DNA of 64,000 bases from Aptenodytes patagonicus (lineage: Eukaryota; Chordata; Aves; Sphenisciformes; Spheniscidae), in assembly GCF_965638725.1 (NCBI RefSeq), contig NC_134951.1, forward strand, positions 42,176,746 to 42,240,745, given 5' to 3'. Below are positions 1-12,800 of this stretch, piece after piece (the first letter of the stretch is position 1; each line of letters begins with the position of its first letter). Below the pieces are notes generated by a model that was not told where the DNA came from, searched no databases, and worked only from the letters and a program-made list of their open reading frames with translations. Position numbers and translations under genes: made by a program.

Positions 1-1435
1 GATCACAACCATTTTGCCCTTTTATCTACATATTCAGGTTTGTTTTTTTCCTCACATACAGTTTTACATGGCTAACAGAACTCAAACAGATGTGTTAAAG
101 AGCAAAGTAACTTACACAGATTAAGAATTCTACTCCTGACAGCCACAAGGGGTTTCAAACAGCAAAGGCACAATGTAAAATGCTTCTTACTGATTAAATA
201 GTCACTTATATGCAAGCAGATAAGACCACTAACTATATTAATGTACAAATCAAATTAAATCTACAGTTATATGGAAGTTTCCAGAAAAATAAAGAATTTT
301 GTACAACTGTAAATATAGTACTCCAACATTTCAAGTAACTAGGATACAGACTTAACACCACACATATCCTTCTATTCCCTCATCTTTTGGAATCCTAAGG
401 AAATTAAAAGCCCTTACAATTCACTAATGAACAGTATATTCAAAACCCAAACATGCCTAGAGTTTAAGCAAACTAGCTGCCTTGCTACTGCCTTGTAACA
501 GTTCAGAAAAATACAGGAACACAGAGAATTCCCAAATGAGAGAACCAGAAAGAGGAACTGAACATGTGGCATTACCATACCTCTGACTAGAAGAACAAGA
601 GAGGCAGCCCTACTTTACCTACCTCCACAAAATGAGACATGCGCATCTTAAACAATAAAAGGGGAGGGGATGCAGATAACATACAGCATATAAATATTAG
701 AGGTGACATGCCAGAAGACTTCCAGTGTTATAAATACATGCACGCTATCCAGAAGTAATAAATCTGGGTCTCAGATAATCTGCAGAGAACAGTTGGGGGG
801 TGGGGGGAAAAAAATCACACAGCATTATAACTGATCAAGTGCATTTTAAGAAAATCTTCCTTTTCATCACTGGAAACGGGCCATTATGAGATCCTGAATA
901 TCAAGCTAGCAAAACTGTTTGTATACTGCAGTATGAGAATGGTTTTTGGTATTACTCAAATTCAGTGAGAGAAAGCTTATCTCCAACCAGAGACAAGACA
1001 ACCATGCAGACAGCTGCCTGTGTTGAGAGGCAAATTGTGCAACTTTCAACAGCATTTTATGTTTTAATTAAATAAACAGGTATTTATGGTGGCGTTGCCA
1101 AAAGAAAAAAGAAATCCACTTCTTACAGTAACATCAGATGTCCAAGGAAGAACAAAAGGGCCAAGAAAATTACAAGAACTGTAAGCAGGGCAAACTTAAC
1201 CAATTCCATGTGTACAGTAGGTCACCATCTGGAGATCTGTATTAATCTGGTAACCTCACTATTCTGTCTTCTTGGATGCTGCACAGCAGCACTAGCAGAA
1301 GTTATTTTTGGAAATAAGGTGGGGGAGGGAAGAAGGTTAGGAAAGCTACAAGATATCCAAGAAGAAAAACACATGACAACATTAAGCAGAACACACTAGC
1401 AAGAGATGCCCCCCCCCCCTTTTTTTTTTTTTTCA
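1..1435. other. SYNCRIP intron sequence (left edge)
   Basis: AT-rich sequence between the last coding exon seen in the window and the left edge. No RGG- or Tyr-rich coding exon can be read on the minus strand here, so the C-terminal exon(s) of SYNCRIP must lie outside the window. Short open frames here are chance. Confidence 0.6.
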
Positions 1436-1942
1436 ACATTCAGCATTTATTAGTGCAAAATATCTATTAGTATGAGTTTATAAGCCTCAAGAGCAGATCT
1501 ATCTTCTGGAAGTGGCAAAAAAGAATGTCAGGATCCTCCTTTCAGTGGGTACTTTACTAAACAGGGGGGCTGTATCAGTACTGCTAAGCCCACTGGGAGG
1601 AGCACATGTTGCTAAGTTCATCCACATGACGTATCAGTGTAGAAGTGCATGAACGTTTAGAATAAAAAGTGAGAAGTGTGTACATTTCATGACCTTCAAA
1701 CATTTCCTCTGGTGCTCTCACACTCAATGAGCAGAGCAAAACAGTACCTGAATTCTCACCAACACCACTACTAGATCTTAAGTAAAATGCAAACAACTTA
1801 AATGAATCCAACATCTTCAGAGAAGCCAGAAAACCTGTATACACTATAGTATACCTACTAAAATACCCAGAAGTTCTAATTCTGTAGGAGTGTACATGTC
1901 TTTCAGAAGTAATACAACATATGTGCATGCATTTACACTTAC
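1436..1942 (-). other. SYNCRIP: Candidate alternative 3' end of SYNCRIP (exon 10 read-through)
   Basis: If the exon 10 donor is not used, the minus-strand frame continues K-N-Q-M and meets TAA at once. About 490 nt further on lies AATAAA (rc of 1446-1451), 12 nt before a run of A (rc of 1420-1433) and then a G run (rc of 1409-1419). This would give a transcript for a 427-residue protein that lacks the RGG/Tyr domain. The genomic A run also allows another reading: internal priming, or the end of an old retrocopy. Inference only. Confidence 0.4.
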
Positions 1943-2064
1943 ATCTGATTTTTAGCCGCTTGTCTCTGAGCTTTCCGTTCTTTCCTTTTTTGATCTGGTG
2001 GCTTAGCAAAAACAATTTCAATGTTTTCTCCCTCTAAATCTTTGCCATTCATTTCTTCCATTGC
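1943..2064 (-). CDS. SYNCRIP: SYNCRIP coding exon 10 (end of RRM3, basic NLS region)
   Basis: Minus-strand exon of 122 nt. The acceptor reads CCTTCAG before GCAATGG and the donor is AGAT before GTAAGT. It encodes residues 387-426 (AMEEMNGKDLEGENIEIVFA, then KPPDQKRKERKAQRQAAKNQ) plus two bases of the next codon. The first half closes the third RRM; the Lys/Arg-rich second half is the known nuclear-localisation region. It is the last coding exon visible; the Tyr-rich and RGG C-terminus is off the window. Phase matches the upstream exon exactly. Confidence 0.95.
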
Positions 2065-3400
2065 CTGAAGGAATTAACCAGACTTTAAATATACTTCTAA
2101 GCATATCTGAAGTTATTAATTTTATTCTATCTTTTAGACCATGCATTTTAAAATTTGTTATCCAGAGCTAAAGTAACAATATAAAGCTAAAAAATTTTTT
2201 AAAATAATCAGACAGCATAGTATCGTGGGTTCCAGAGTTATGCATTTCCTCTTAACTTGGCTCTCAAACCCAGGACTGCATGTATCAGTTTAGAAATCTT
2301 CCACTCAAAACTGTAAATAGGCTTCAATCTTTGCAAGCTGTTTCAATTAATGAAGTGAAGGAACTGTCCTCTGAAAGTACAGGTTTTGCAATAAGGGAAT
2401 AAATTTCTAATGTTAGCACACATGCAAACACTACTAAAGCTAGAGATCAGTGTATGTTTTTACTCCTTTATTTTACTTGCAATAAATGCAGCTTTCTTTT
2501 TAAATCAGAAGTTAAAAATCAGAATTTAACAGTCTCATTCTGACCACAAAAACACCCCAAAACAAACCATGACAAAAAAAAAAAAAGAAACCCAACACAA
2601 ACCCACCAACACACACACATGTACAATTCCCACGGGTCACAGTAATTGATACAAGTTAAATTCAAGCAAGGGAATCCTAAAGATTCTACCACTTCTAAGG
2701 ACTCTATATAGCTAAGCCTTGATGGGATTCATATCCTATGAAGACTCTTTCCATCATCTTCCTAAGCATCTGATTTAAGGCATCTGGATGAGTAAGAAAA
2801 ACTGAATCTCCTTGTATCCTGCATCCTCCCACAGAACATAAAAAATAGATACACTATAGGCAGGAGAGGAATTACACTTTCCCCTTCCTAGTGACAGGTG
2901 ACAGGAGAAAAAACACCAAGACCAGGCTAGCAAAACCCAGGAATGACAATTACTCAATTGTCCAGCACCTCTCATCAAAAAGAAAAGGTGTTTATTCCAC
3001 ACCGTAAAAAGGAAGTCGTTCTGTTCCTGGAAAATAAAAAGATTACCTAAGTTTTTATCACCTGCCCTAGAGAAACTGCTTTAGATTCTACCAATAATTT
3101 GGTGAGAAGAGTCATTCAAATTCTGGCACTTCAGTTTCAAATGATAACACATATGATTATCTTAGATACTTATCAGCAGAATTACTTAGGATAGGTGCAT
3201 CTAAGATCCACTTTTCAAGCTAGCAACTGCGTCTTCCTAGGAGACACCCAGAGATGACAAAGTTATCAGTGACAATGTGTTACCATTTCTCCAGACAGAG
3301 CTTTTTCTCAAGTTAAAAGAATTATACAGCTTCTAAATGTTATGCTTAGTCACTACTTACACACACACACAAACACACAGTTACAGTCCTCTTCACTTAC
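2065..3400. other. SYNCRIP intron between exons 9 and 10
   Basis: AT-rich intron with short A-rich and CA-rich simple sequence near 2,570-2,620 and 3,358-3,380. I see no other gene or conserved element in it. Confidence 0.7.
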
Positions 3401-3550
3401 CTTTACAGCACCATCCCGTTCATCAAAATGAATGAAAGCATAGTCTTTTAGCTTCTTCACTCGCTCCAGCTTTCCAAATTGACTGAAGGCCTTTTCTAGT
3501 ATCTCCTCTGTTACAGTATTGGCAAGATTGCGTACAAACAGAACTTTTAC
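3401..3550 (-). CDS. SYNCRIP: SYNCRIP coding exon 9 (RRM3)
   Basis: 150-nt minus-strand exon, in phase 0 at both ends, encoding residues 337-386. It carries the third RNA-recognition motif: RNP2 VLFVRNLA at about 339-346 and RNP1 KDYAFIHF at about 371-378. The donor is GTAAGT. The acceptor is CTTCTTTTAG, preceded by an uninterrupted run of 25 T on the transcribed strand (3,561-3,585), an unusually long polypyrimidine tract. The residues match vertebrate hnRNP Q closely; the paralogue HNRNPR differs here (for example LATTVTEEILEKSFSEF). Confidence 0.97.
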
Positions 3551-3560
3551 CTAAAAGAAG

Positions 3561-3585
3561 AAAAAAAAAAAAAAAAAAAAAAAAA
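3561..3585. repeat. (A)25 homopolymer, poly-T on the transcribed strand
   Basis: Twenty-five A on the plus strand. On the SYNCRIP sense strand this is a T tract ending 10 nt before the exon 9 acceptor, so it serves as, or extends, the polypyrimidine tract. Confidence 0.95.
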
Positions 3586-6500
3586 GGACTTAGAAGTATG
3601 ATCTAATTCCAAAACTCAAAATGAAGTTTTGCAAGCCATTACTATTGGCAGTACTGAAATCATAATTACATTTTATGTACAGCATTTTATATACATGAAT
3701 ACATGTATTTATATATTCATACAGCATGAGTTAGCTCCAAAATTCCCCAATAGAAATATTAAATGTTTTCAAACATGATTACGTAAGTATTAGTATCCTG
3801 GAAGTCAACCCAATTTGTGTTAATGTTTAAAAGAATCCTAGCAGCAATAATTTTGAACTCAGAACACTTTCAAACTTGAAAGAAGGCATCCAGGATTGGT
3901 TACACACAAAATAATTAACTTGTCAAAACATTTCATTGTTTAGACAGGTTTTTGCTCAGGTATTTGCAGAACAGTCATCACTATAATATCTAGGTCAGAG
4001 GTGACAGGCCTGCAGCTCTCAAGCTGCTTAACTTGTGGCTCCCATGCTATAGCTACACCAAATACCTAGCATCAGGACTGTGCTTGCCTGAGGAGCACTC
4101 AGTGACCTGAATCCACAGCTAGCAGAGAGAACACAGACAGAAGGGGATACTGAAGCTGACACTGCCAAGTCACCCTTGGACTGTCTCACAAGTCAAACCG
4201 TATCCTTCCCTTGAGGAACAGCCAGCTTCAAGTAACTCTGAAAGCCTGTTCCCTCCCCCAGCTCCCTAAAGCATGCAATATGGCTCTTAAACTACACAAA
4301 GACTGCTATGCAGCTTATAAAATCAGAGAGGTTGGTTATCTTTCAACTATTGAGATATGCCCCGTTAACTGCCTGATAGTGACTAAATCATCAATATAAA
4401 GTTTCATCAACCACCAACTGCTTACGATAAAAGAAAATACAGAGCAGCCTGACAAAGGCTTAAACTAGACTCTTATTTAATATAGCAGACAATGTACACT
4501 GGACACCAGGAATCACGTACATTAGTGATCCATTAGTATTCAAAGACTTGTCCTTGCATCCACACTGAGGTTGCACTAAATGACTGTATATTAGCATGTT
4601 TGCATGATGTCATCCATGAGTTCTCACAATTTACAAGCCTCTGACTTGCTGCGGAGAGTCCCTTCCATACGCTGCCACCATGCCCTGACAGCCTAGTCAC
4701 CTCCTACTGCCAAAGAATGCTCAGTCTTACTTTCCTACAATGCAGCTGCATATCAGCAGTAAAGACCTGCAAGTTCTGTTCACATCCCCTCCGCTACCAG
4801 TGGTTTCAAACTAGCTGATGACAAAAAGTAAGTGAACATTGTACATGGCAGCACTGACTTCCCGCTCCTAACCCTGAAGGTCAATACAAATAACACAGGG
4901 TGTTAAGGAACCAAAGAAAGCATGCTTCGATTTTTGAAGCAGAGCTATAATCTCTACTCCCACCACATACAGGAACTCAATAAACCCAGACACCCTTTTT
5001 ATAAGAATTACTATGTAATTAAGTTACAAATAAACAGGACAGACTTCCATAAATCTTTGTCTCACTCGCTAGTCAAACTAGGATGGGATGCAGAGTTTGT
5101 AAGAAGGGATACTACAGATCGTAAGTCTGACCCAGTGTACAAACTCTCATCTTTGGCAATAGTTACTCTTGCTGATTCTCGGGAGATGATAAAAGTCATA
5201 GCCAGCTCCACAAAGAAGGCCAATTCCTATCCTCTGTTAAGCTTCTCCTACATGCCTTAATGGTAAGAGCAACCTTTATTTCTTGCAACCCATATGTAAT
5301 AACCATTTTTAGTGAAGTGTCCTAATTGCTACCTTAACCTATTTCATGAAAATTAATTACAAGAAGTTTTGTGATGTAATCAATGGTTTTAAAACCCGGT
5401 AACTCTCAAACAAATGTTCCTTATTCTTGTACTCTAGGAAAGGATGAAAACTAGAATCTCATGAGGAACCCTAAGTAGCCTTCACTAATAAATCCACAAT
5501 GACTGACAGCGTCAGACGTGACTAAAAACCTCAAAAATCATCACTTTTTTGTTACAAGATGCACTAACACAACATTTTTTAAAGAACTAAAAAGCAACTA
5601 ATTTAAATGTTTTCCAGTGTACACAAATCCATTAATCTCTAACAGCTGAATTTGTTTTACAAAAAAGGTTAGAGGCATAGCTAAACCAGTCAAAGATGAT
5701 GTCGAAGCTAGGAGGCAGGTTACAGCGTAGGTTGAGAGAAGATGAACCCATTTTTACTTCATTTAAGCTATCTAAAGAGGGAAGGAAAAAAAAAAAAAAA
5801 AAAAAAAAAAAAGAAGTCCTCTTCATTAAGGCTCACAGATAACACCAAAGATCCATAAATACACACCTAACAAGCAATATACCCAGCAGCAGCATTTTGT
5901 CATAAAGGTAGAACCCGCCTTAAAACTGCTTAAGATTAGACTACCCCCAAAATTTCTGGGATCTGCTCCTTTTCCTCCTCTTACCTACAGCACAAACACT
6001 TCAGACTTCATTACCACATTCTTCACGGGCTGTCTCCTGCCCTGTAATCTACCAGGCAGCCATAAGCATAAGACTTTATTCAGCTGCTTAACCTGCCACT
6101 CCAAAATGTCCTCTGTAGCCTCAGCCATGCTACAGAAATCAAGTAAAACATTAAGAAATTTATCTGCACTACAGGTATAAGAGGCATCAAAATAACACTT
6201 AGGAGAAATTAAGTTATCAACACAGCTACTGAAAATTGGAAAAAACGCCACTTTGGACCAGAAATCAATTACTTAACCAGTTATACTCTGATCTGTCAGT
6301 ACAAGCACTAATCTCCTGTAGCACGTGTCTAGCTTCAGAATCTAGCTTTCTACCTGATCACGCTCAAGGTACTTCATGTTTAAGGTAACACCCCATTTAA
6401 ATTTTAAGTATGCATCCATACAGTAGTCTCCACCACATTTAAGCAAAAGTCTGGAGGAGAAAGAAAAAAAAGGTTCGAGAAAACATTTCAGAAATTTAAA

Positions 6501-8614
6501 TTAGTAGGTGTCCATATTCTGAAGAAATGACATGCTGCTTCTGCGAAGTATTCAGAACAACACTGTTCACCTTCTGGCTACAAAGGTGAATTTGCCTTCC
6601 CCATAGTTTGCTCTTATGGACTTGTTTTTCTAGCAGTCTTGACAAGAAAACCGCCCATCAGATGATTATTCTGATAAAAGCAACCTACTCCTCCTACTCA
6701 CAGTGTTTCCTCCAGAGCCTTCTACCACGGCAATGTGCAAGACAACAAGGGTCAAAAGCTCTCCCTTTGCTCCCGATTGACCGTACTCAGAAGCAACAAC
6801 GACAGCCAACCCACAGCTCACATCTGGGAGATTACTGACTGCAGTAGCAGCTCAGCTGTTCTTTCTCTTCGGAAAAAGACAGCAATAAACAACAGAAAGT
6901 AAACCTAACACTTCCAGAAGTGCCAGATGCGGTCAGAGTTTCTCCAAATGTACAGTAAGTGGGCAAGAAAGACTGGAGTAGAGACTTTCCTTGTTGCAAG
7001 AATAAACTAAGAGACACAGCCAGCAGGAAAGGACAGACACCAATGCTTGTCTCAACTTCTGCCTTCAGATACAAGTTAGATGTTCTCTACTTTTTCAGTA
7101 TTCTCATTCACACAGTCTCACTTTTCTAGGTCTTCAACCCAAGCTCCATGCCCTAATCTTTGGCATATGGCTCTAGAAGTATACACGTTGATTTTCTGCA
7201 CATTTTCCATATTTATGTTTCTTCCCTTTTCATGTCCCATTTCAAATACAAAACAATACAAGGCATTAACACATTCAAAAAACTGTATACTAAATGGGGC
7301 AAACCACTATCAAGATTTAATTTCTTTAGCCTTTCGCTCCCCACATCTGTAAACTTACTTAGGAAAGATACCCGATTACGTCCCCTATCACTTCCTGCTC
7401 ATCTATTCAGTCATGTCAGCAGAAGTTCCTGCTCATTTATTTTAACAGTTTGCTGGATTAGGTCTCTTCTCTTTTGAGCCAAGAAGCTGAACAGATACAT
7501 AGGAACGCCATATTTAGGAAGTGCCACCTTTGACAAATTTTACCTGCAGGACTCTTCCCCACTGCTGACAGTTTATGATGCCGGGCAAGAAACAAAGTCT
7601 GCAGACAGGGTAGTCCAAAAGCTTCTGTAATACCTGTATTACAAAAGCAGCTTTTTCCCTAAAATGAGCCCCCACCCCAACCCTTTTCCCTTATGGCTCA
7701 CCAAAGAGGAGATCCCAGCCAAGCTATCTTACTAGGTCCATCAAAGTAGGACTCCAGCAAGTGACGTGTCTCAGATGAGAGTAAAAGCACAAATGAAAAG
7801 CAAGCAAAGAGAAAGAGATAAGGATATGGGCTAGCTAGGAGTTTCCATTAAACAACTCAGCTACACAACATAACTGGGGGGGGAAAAAAAAAAAAAAAAA
7901 AAACAACAGGGTTGGGCATTCTCTCGTGGAAAAAAAATTCAGGTAATTCGTTTCTGGCAAAATATCACACACACATATATATATATAAAACAACTGCTAC
8001 AGGTACTTCAAAACATTAACAGTCCAGACTTCAGTTTCACTGAAATATTCGAAATCCAAAATATTACTAGTCTTAGTATTTTCAGGAATTAACCCCCTCC
8101 CAAATTAAAAAGAAAGATACGAGTTCCAAATACAAAGTAATGGCCTAATTTCTCAGAAGTAACTGCTAAAGGCAACTTTGAAAATACGTTTGTGCACCTT
8201 ACTGACATATGCTGATTCTGAAGTGATAGACAAAGTTCCAGGGTTAAAAAGAACTAAGGCTTGTTCTGTGATCATATCTAGATTTCGGTCCTTCCAAATA
8301 TTAAGCTACAAAACCATTTTAACTTTTGGAGTCACCGCCACCACTTCCAGATGAGAAATTAAATACATCACCCTATGTGCCATTTTGGCAAGAATTATGT
8401 TCAACATTCAGCCTTGGGAGCACAAAATAACATCAGTCAATAGTTTTTAAATTCACATTAATTCTAGAGTGTGTTCATATTTTTATCATCTCACCTACAA
8501 CATCTCTCTCAAGAAGGCTGAAACATGCTATTTAAACTTTTGCTAATGTCAGGAAGTACTTACTTTGGAACAAGGCACTTTAAATGTATTATGGTTCCCT
8601 TATAGCTTTATTAC
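3586..8614. other. SYNCRIP intron between exons 8 and 9
   Basis: Five-kilobase AT-rich intron. It holds A27 at 5,786-5,812, a G8A21 tract at 7,876-7,904 and a short (AC)(AT) microsatellite near 7,968-7,988. No coding exon, RNA gene or recognisable transposon was seen. Confidence 0.7.
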
Positions 8615-8820
8615 CTTTGCCATGACTTCAGGATCTGGGTCTTCTATAGGGTCAGCCCATTCAACCGTAACAACATTTCCCCAGACTTTCACTTTGCCAC
8701 TCATTAACCTACGTCTGGCCTGAGCGGCAGTTTTGTGATCTTCATATTCAAGGAAACAGAAGCCCCGATTCTTTTTCTTGTCATCAGGCTGATGATACAA
8801 TATGACATCTGTAAGACCCT
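8615..8820 (-). CDS. SYNCRIP: SYNCRIP coding exon 8 (RRM2, second half)
   Basis: 206-nt minus-strand exon encoding residues 268-336, completing the second RRM. RNP1 is NRGFCFLEY at about 286-294, and the linker WADPIEDPDPEVMAK leads into RRM3. The acceptor is TTAATTTCAG and the donor is GTAATA. It opens by completing the Glu codon begun in exon 7. The motif reads GNVVTVEW; as I recall, human SYNCRIP has GNVGTVEW and human HNRNPR has GNVVTVEW, so the second Val may be the ancestral state. Confidence 0.97.
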
Positions 8821-9713
8821 CTGAAATTAAGCAAAATATTTATTTGTTATGGCTTCAATCCATGAATTTGTATTATAAAGTAGGGATTATCTTTCTGGCA
8901 AGTATGTATCTAACAAGTGGTTCCAAAAAAGCATGAACACACTAGACTTTTGAGACTATGTACATAATACAATTTCTCTACCTTCAAGACCAACATTTTC
9001 GAAGAGAGACATTAGACTATCCCAACTCAGGTTCCATTTTTATTAAGTGAAGAAAGCTTAGTAGCTATTGAAGAGTACCCTTCCTCTAACCGAATGGAGA
9101 AGAGATAAGGGCAGCCAAAAGTTGAGCTTTGTCAGTTCCCCTCTCAAACCCTGAAGTCACACCACTTATCAGCACGTGTTTTTTCCATGAATGTCTAAAC
9201 AAGAGATCAAGCTTGCACTATTTTAAGACATCTAAAAAGTTCCAGTGTTACTCCAAGGAACCTGAAGTATATCATTCAGTAACAGAGAAAGCCATCAATT
9301 GTTATCTTTGCCAGTTTATATGCCGTTATCAAAAAGAGATCCTTATCAAATCACTAAGAATTCTGAAGCACAGAACTAGTTACATTCTCCAACCTGCTTC
9401 AGTTTTGCCTTGAAAAGTTTTAAAACATCCATTAGTATTGAAATAATTAAACCATCTATTTCTTTGCATGGCTTTTTTTAAACATTACACACTTATTTCT
9501 CTAGGTAAAACTTGGAACCACACATCTAGTCTAATCACAAATATTTCAGCCCTCAGCACAACAACAGTTTAAAAAAAACAAACAAAACACCTAAAAGTCG
9601 GGACAAATGCTGAGTGGTCTTCGTTTGGATTAATCATCATTCAACCAAAGCCAAGAGTTCATCACTCATGTTTGACATCTCTCCAGCTCTACAAAACATA
9701 GTTATTGACTTAC
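8821..9713. other. SYNCRIP intron between exons 7 and 8
   Basis: AT-rich intron of about 0.9 kb. Nothing else recognised. Confidence 0.7.
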
Positions 9714-9849
9714 CTGTTACTTTGCTAAATTCTTCAACAATTTGCTCCTTGGTTTTACTCTTAGGAATAGAACCAACAAAAAGCCTATTATTGGCAACAG
9801 AGATGCATACACCAATGTGTTTTCCAGAACGAATTTCATGGTTGTTGTA
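9714..9849 (-). CDS. SYNCRIP: SYNCRIP coding exon 7 (end of RRM1, start of RRM2)
   Basis: 136-nt minus-strand exon encoding residues 223-267 plus one base. It begins YNNHEIRSGKHIGVCIS, the last strand of RRM1, then ANNRLFVGSIP, which holds RNP2 of RRM2 at about 244-250. The acceptor is TTTCTTTCAG and the donor is GTAAGT. The one-base overhang (G) joins AG of exon 8 to make Glu268, which fixes both splice sites. Confidence 0.97.
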
Positions 9850-12800
9850 CTGAAAGAAAAGTAATTGGACAATCATCAGTTACAGATAATTTTCACTCCC
9901 CTCCAACAGCGGCATACCAAATATTTTACTTTTGCAAATACAGCACTTAGTAATATATTGAATTCTGTGGAGCTTAACACATTCTTATGATGCATATTCA
10001 ACTGTTCTGAAGTATACCCATGTTCTCTAAGATATCTCCACAATTTCAGCCAACAATTATTCTTCCCTTCCTGTTCAAGCCCCTTTCTTAATACATGTTT
10101 CTTTAGAGACTTTTTCATGTAGAACCATGAAAGGTAAATCTTATGTCCAAGTCATCAAGGTCAAGGCTTCTCCCTTCACAACAGTGCAGAAAAAAACACA
10201 AGTTCCTCTATAGATTGTACCTATGAATTCTTGAATTGTGTATAATACAAGGCAGGAGTTACAAAAGTCAGATTCTCTTCTAAAGTTCCACAGTTAACAA
10301 AAGAGAGCCGTGATCAGGTCTTCTCCACAAAACGTGCAAGAGCAATTGGCAAATACTTTCCAAAGCACATAGATTACACATGTAAAGATACTAAACAGCA
10401 AGAACAACCTTCTACTGACTTGAAATCCTAAGACTTCTGTTCAAATGTTTCTCCCATAACAGATTGTTTAGAAGACACCCTGAACAAGTCAGCAGTTTAA
10501 GGAAAAAAAAGTATTACTGTAGACATCTGTTGACAAAAAATGCCTTTCCTTGAGATGCAGACACAGATATGCATCATCCAAATAAGCAGCAGGGAGGTCA
10601 ACTGGTGGGACATTAACCCCTTTCCAACTGGATGCCCTGCAGCAGACAGTTCTTTAGCCAAGAAAATGTATTTTGTGGTCAACATCTTATTGACAAGTAG
10701 CAGAATAGCTCTTTAAAATTTAATCTAGCTATTTATTCTATGAGTTATTTTGAGTTGGGTGGTAAACCTTCCTATATAAGCAAGTTCTCCCACATCCCTT
10801 CTTGCCTTGTACACTAAAATCAGGGTGAAGATGTTTGTTTATTTATATTTATCTCATGCAAAAAAAAAAATACATCACTGAAAGTTTTCAAAGCTACGCA
10901 ACTGCACCAAATGTGAACTAAAAGGAGAACTGTACATGTGAAAAGTATCTGGGATAGCATCCTCCCAACTAATTATGTCTCAAAACATAGTAGGATAAAG
11001 ACTTCTATCTCCATATCTGTTGCCCATGCAGCAGAAGAATAGTTGATTTTAAAGTAGGAAACAGCTGCATAGGAAGACTGTAAATATATTATGATCATTA
11101 ATAAACAGAATTATACACATTAATGAAAAGACAGATTAAAGTATTTTTTTGAGCTACTGTAAAGAAACACCTTTAAAAAAAAGCTGACAGTTTATTAGTT
11201 ACATTAGTTACAGTTACATTAGGAAGCACTTTTTTTACTGAGAGGGTGGTCAAACACTGGAACAGGCTTCCTAGAGAGGTAGTCAATGCCCCATGCTTGC
11301 CAGTGTTTAAAAGAGGCATTTGGACAACGCCATTAATAATAATGCTTTAACTTTTGGTCAGGCAGTTGCACTAGATGGTCACTGTAGGTCCCTTCCAACT
11401 GAAATAGTCTATTCTATATGGATAATAGAAGATATTATCTGACTGTTCCTGTTAGAGTCTAAGACCAAAGTCTGCCTACACATTTAATCCAAAAAGAGCC
11501 TCTCATACAACTAACTCATGGCAACAAAACAGTAATTTTTAAAAAATTAAAATATTCTACATATTGCAATTCCACACTAACAGTAGTTTCTAGTAGTTTT
11601 TTCATGCTACAATACATTAACTACTACTTTTCATTGTATGTCTCTCAACACAGAGAAAACAGTCTTGAATTAGGTGGTCTTGAATACAGAGTTGGTGGTT
11701 TTTAGGTAAATAGTTCGCATACCATCGGTAAACTTAGATTAGACATGAACAGGCCCAAATCATGACCTGGGTAAAGCGCCAAAACAGTCAGGCTATCAAA
11801 TTAGCTATGTCAGCACACTGCTTCCCCCTCCTGTCACCACTGAATCAATGCCCGAAGTTAGTAACAGGGATATTACTACCCTTTAGACACTGTAATAGGT
11901 TGGGGGTTTTTTTGTGCTAAGTTCTGCAAGAACCTACTCACAAATAGGCCAAAGTATGCATAAGGTCTGTCTTGTCATTTTATCCACTTAAACTTTCACC
12001 AGCAATTTTAGTTTATTTCCAGCAGCAAATGGCAAGTTGTACTGCTATGCATAGCTGGCAAACTGCTTAAGGGGCATATTTGCGTAACTCACCTGTACCT
12101 GCACTTTGATCAAGCTTACACTTGCTCTAGTCAAAAATACACCATATGCTACTATAGTTTTCAGTATTTTCCTAAAAGCTTCACAAGTATTTCTCCTGTA
12201 TATGTCTACAGTAACCTTAATCAGAAATCTTTTGAAAAACTGAAATCTAGCAACTTCATATGAAGTAAGAGGGAGAATTGAACATGTGTGCAAGAGAACA
12301 CAACTAGAGTTATAATTCTTAACTCAACCAGTATAAAACAGAAGGTAAACACAAACATGATAACAGGGAACAAAATGCCTGGGGTTAAAAAAAAAAGGTC
12401 AGACTTCTGATAATCAGTGCTTGTGTGAACATTTGAGATGCCATTTCTACTTAAGCAGTGAGGGTTAACCCTGGACATAAAATTAACTGCTGTTTGTATC
12501 TGTAAGTCTTCTCAGTATAAGGCCATAGCATCACTCCATTTTTGTCTCAAGCACAGCCCCAAAGGTATTTCAAACAAAATTTAGGAAATTCTCCCCTTTA
12601 AGTGGCTTAAAAATGCATATGCATAAACAAAATCAAGGCTTCAACCTTTTAAATTGCAAGATTTCTTCTGGTTAATGAATAGGGTAAGTCAACATTAAGT
12701 TTATCGAAAAATTTTAGTTCAGTTTTACATTAAGTTGTTACAAAGACTGTGGATGATACAACAGCCACGCAGATATGAATTGTATGCAAAATATGTTACA

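Noticed and set aside
1-1435. Search for the SYNCRIP RGG/Tyr-rich C-terminal exon
   Set aside because: No reverse-complemented Tyr-rich or RGG-coding stretch is present; the exon must lie to the left of the window.
1584-2021. 145-codon minus-strand frame overlapping SYNCRIP exon 10
   Set aside because: It is in a different frame from the RRM3/NLS coding sequence and crosses the splice donor; its protein resembles nothing.
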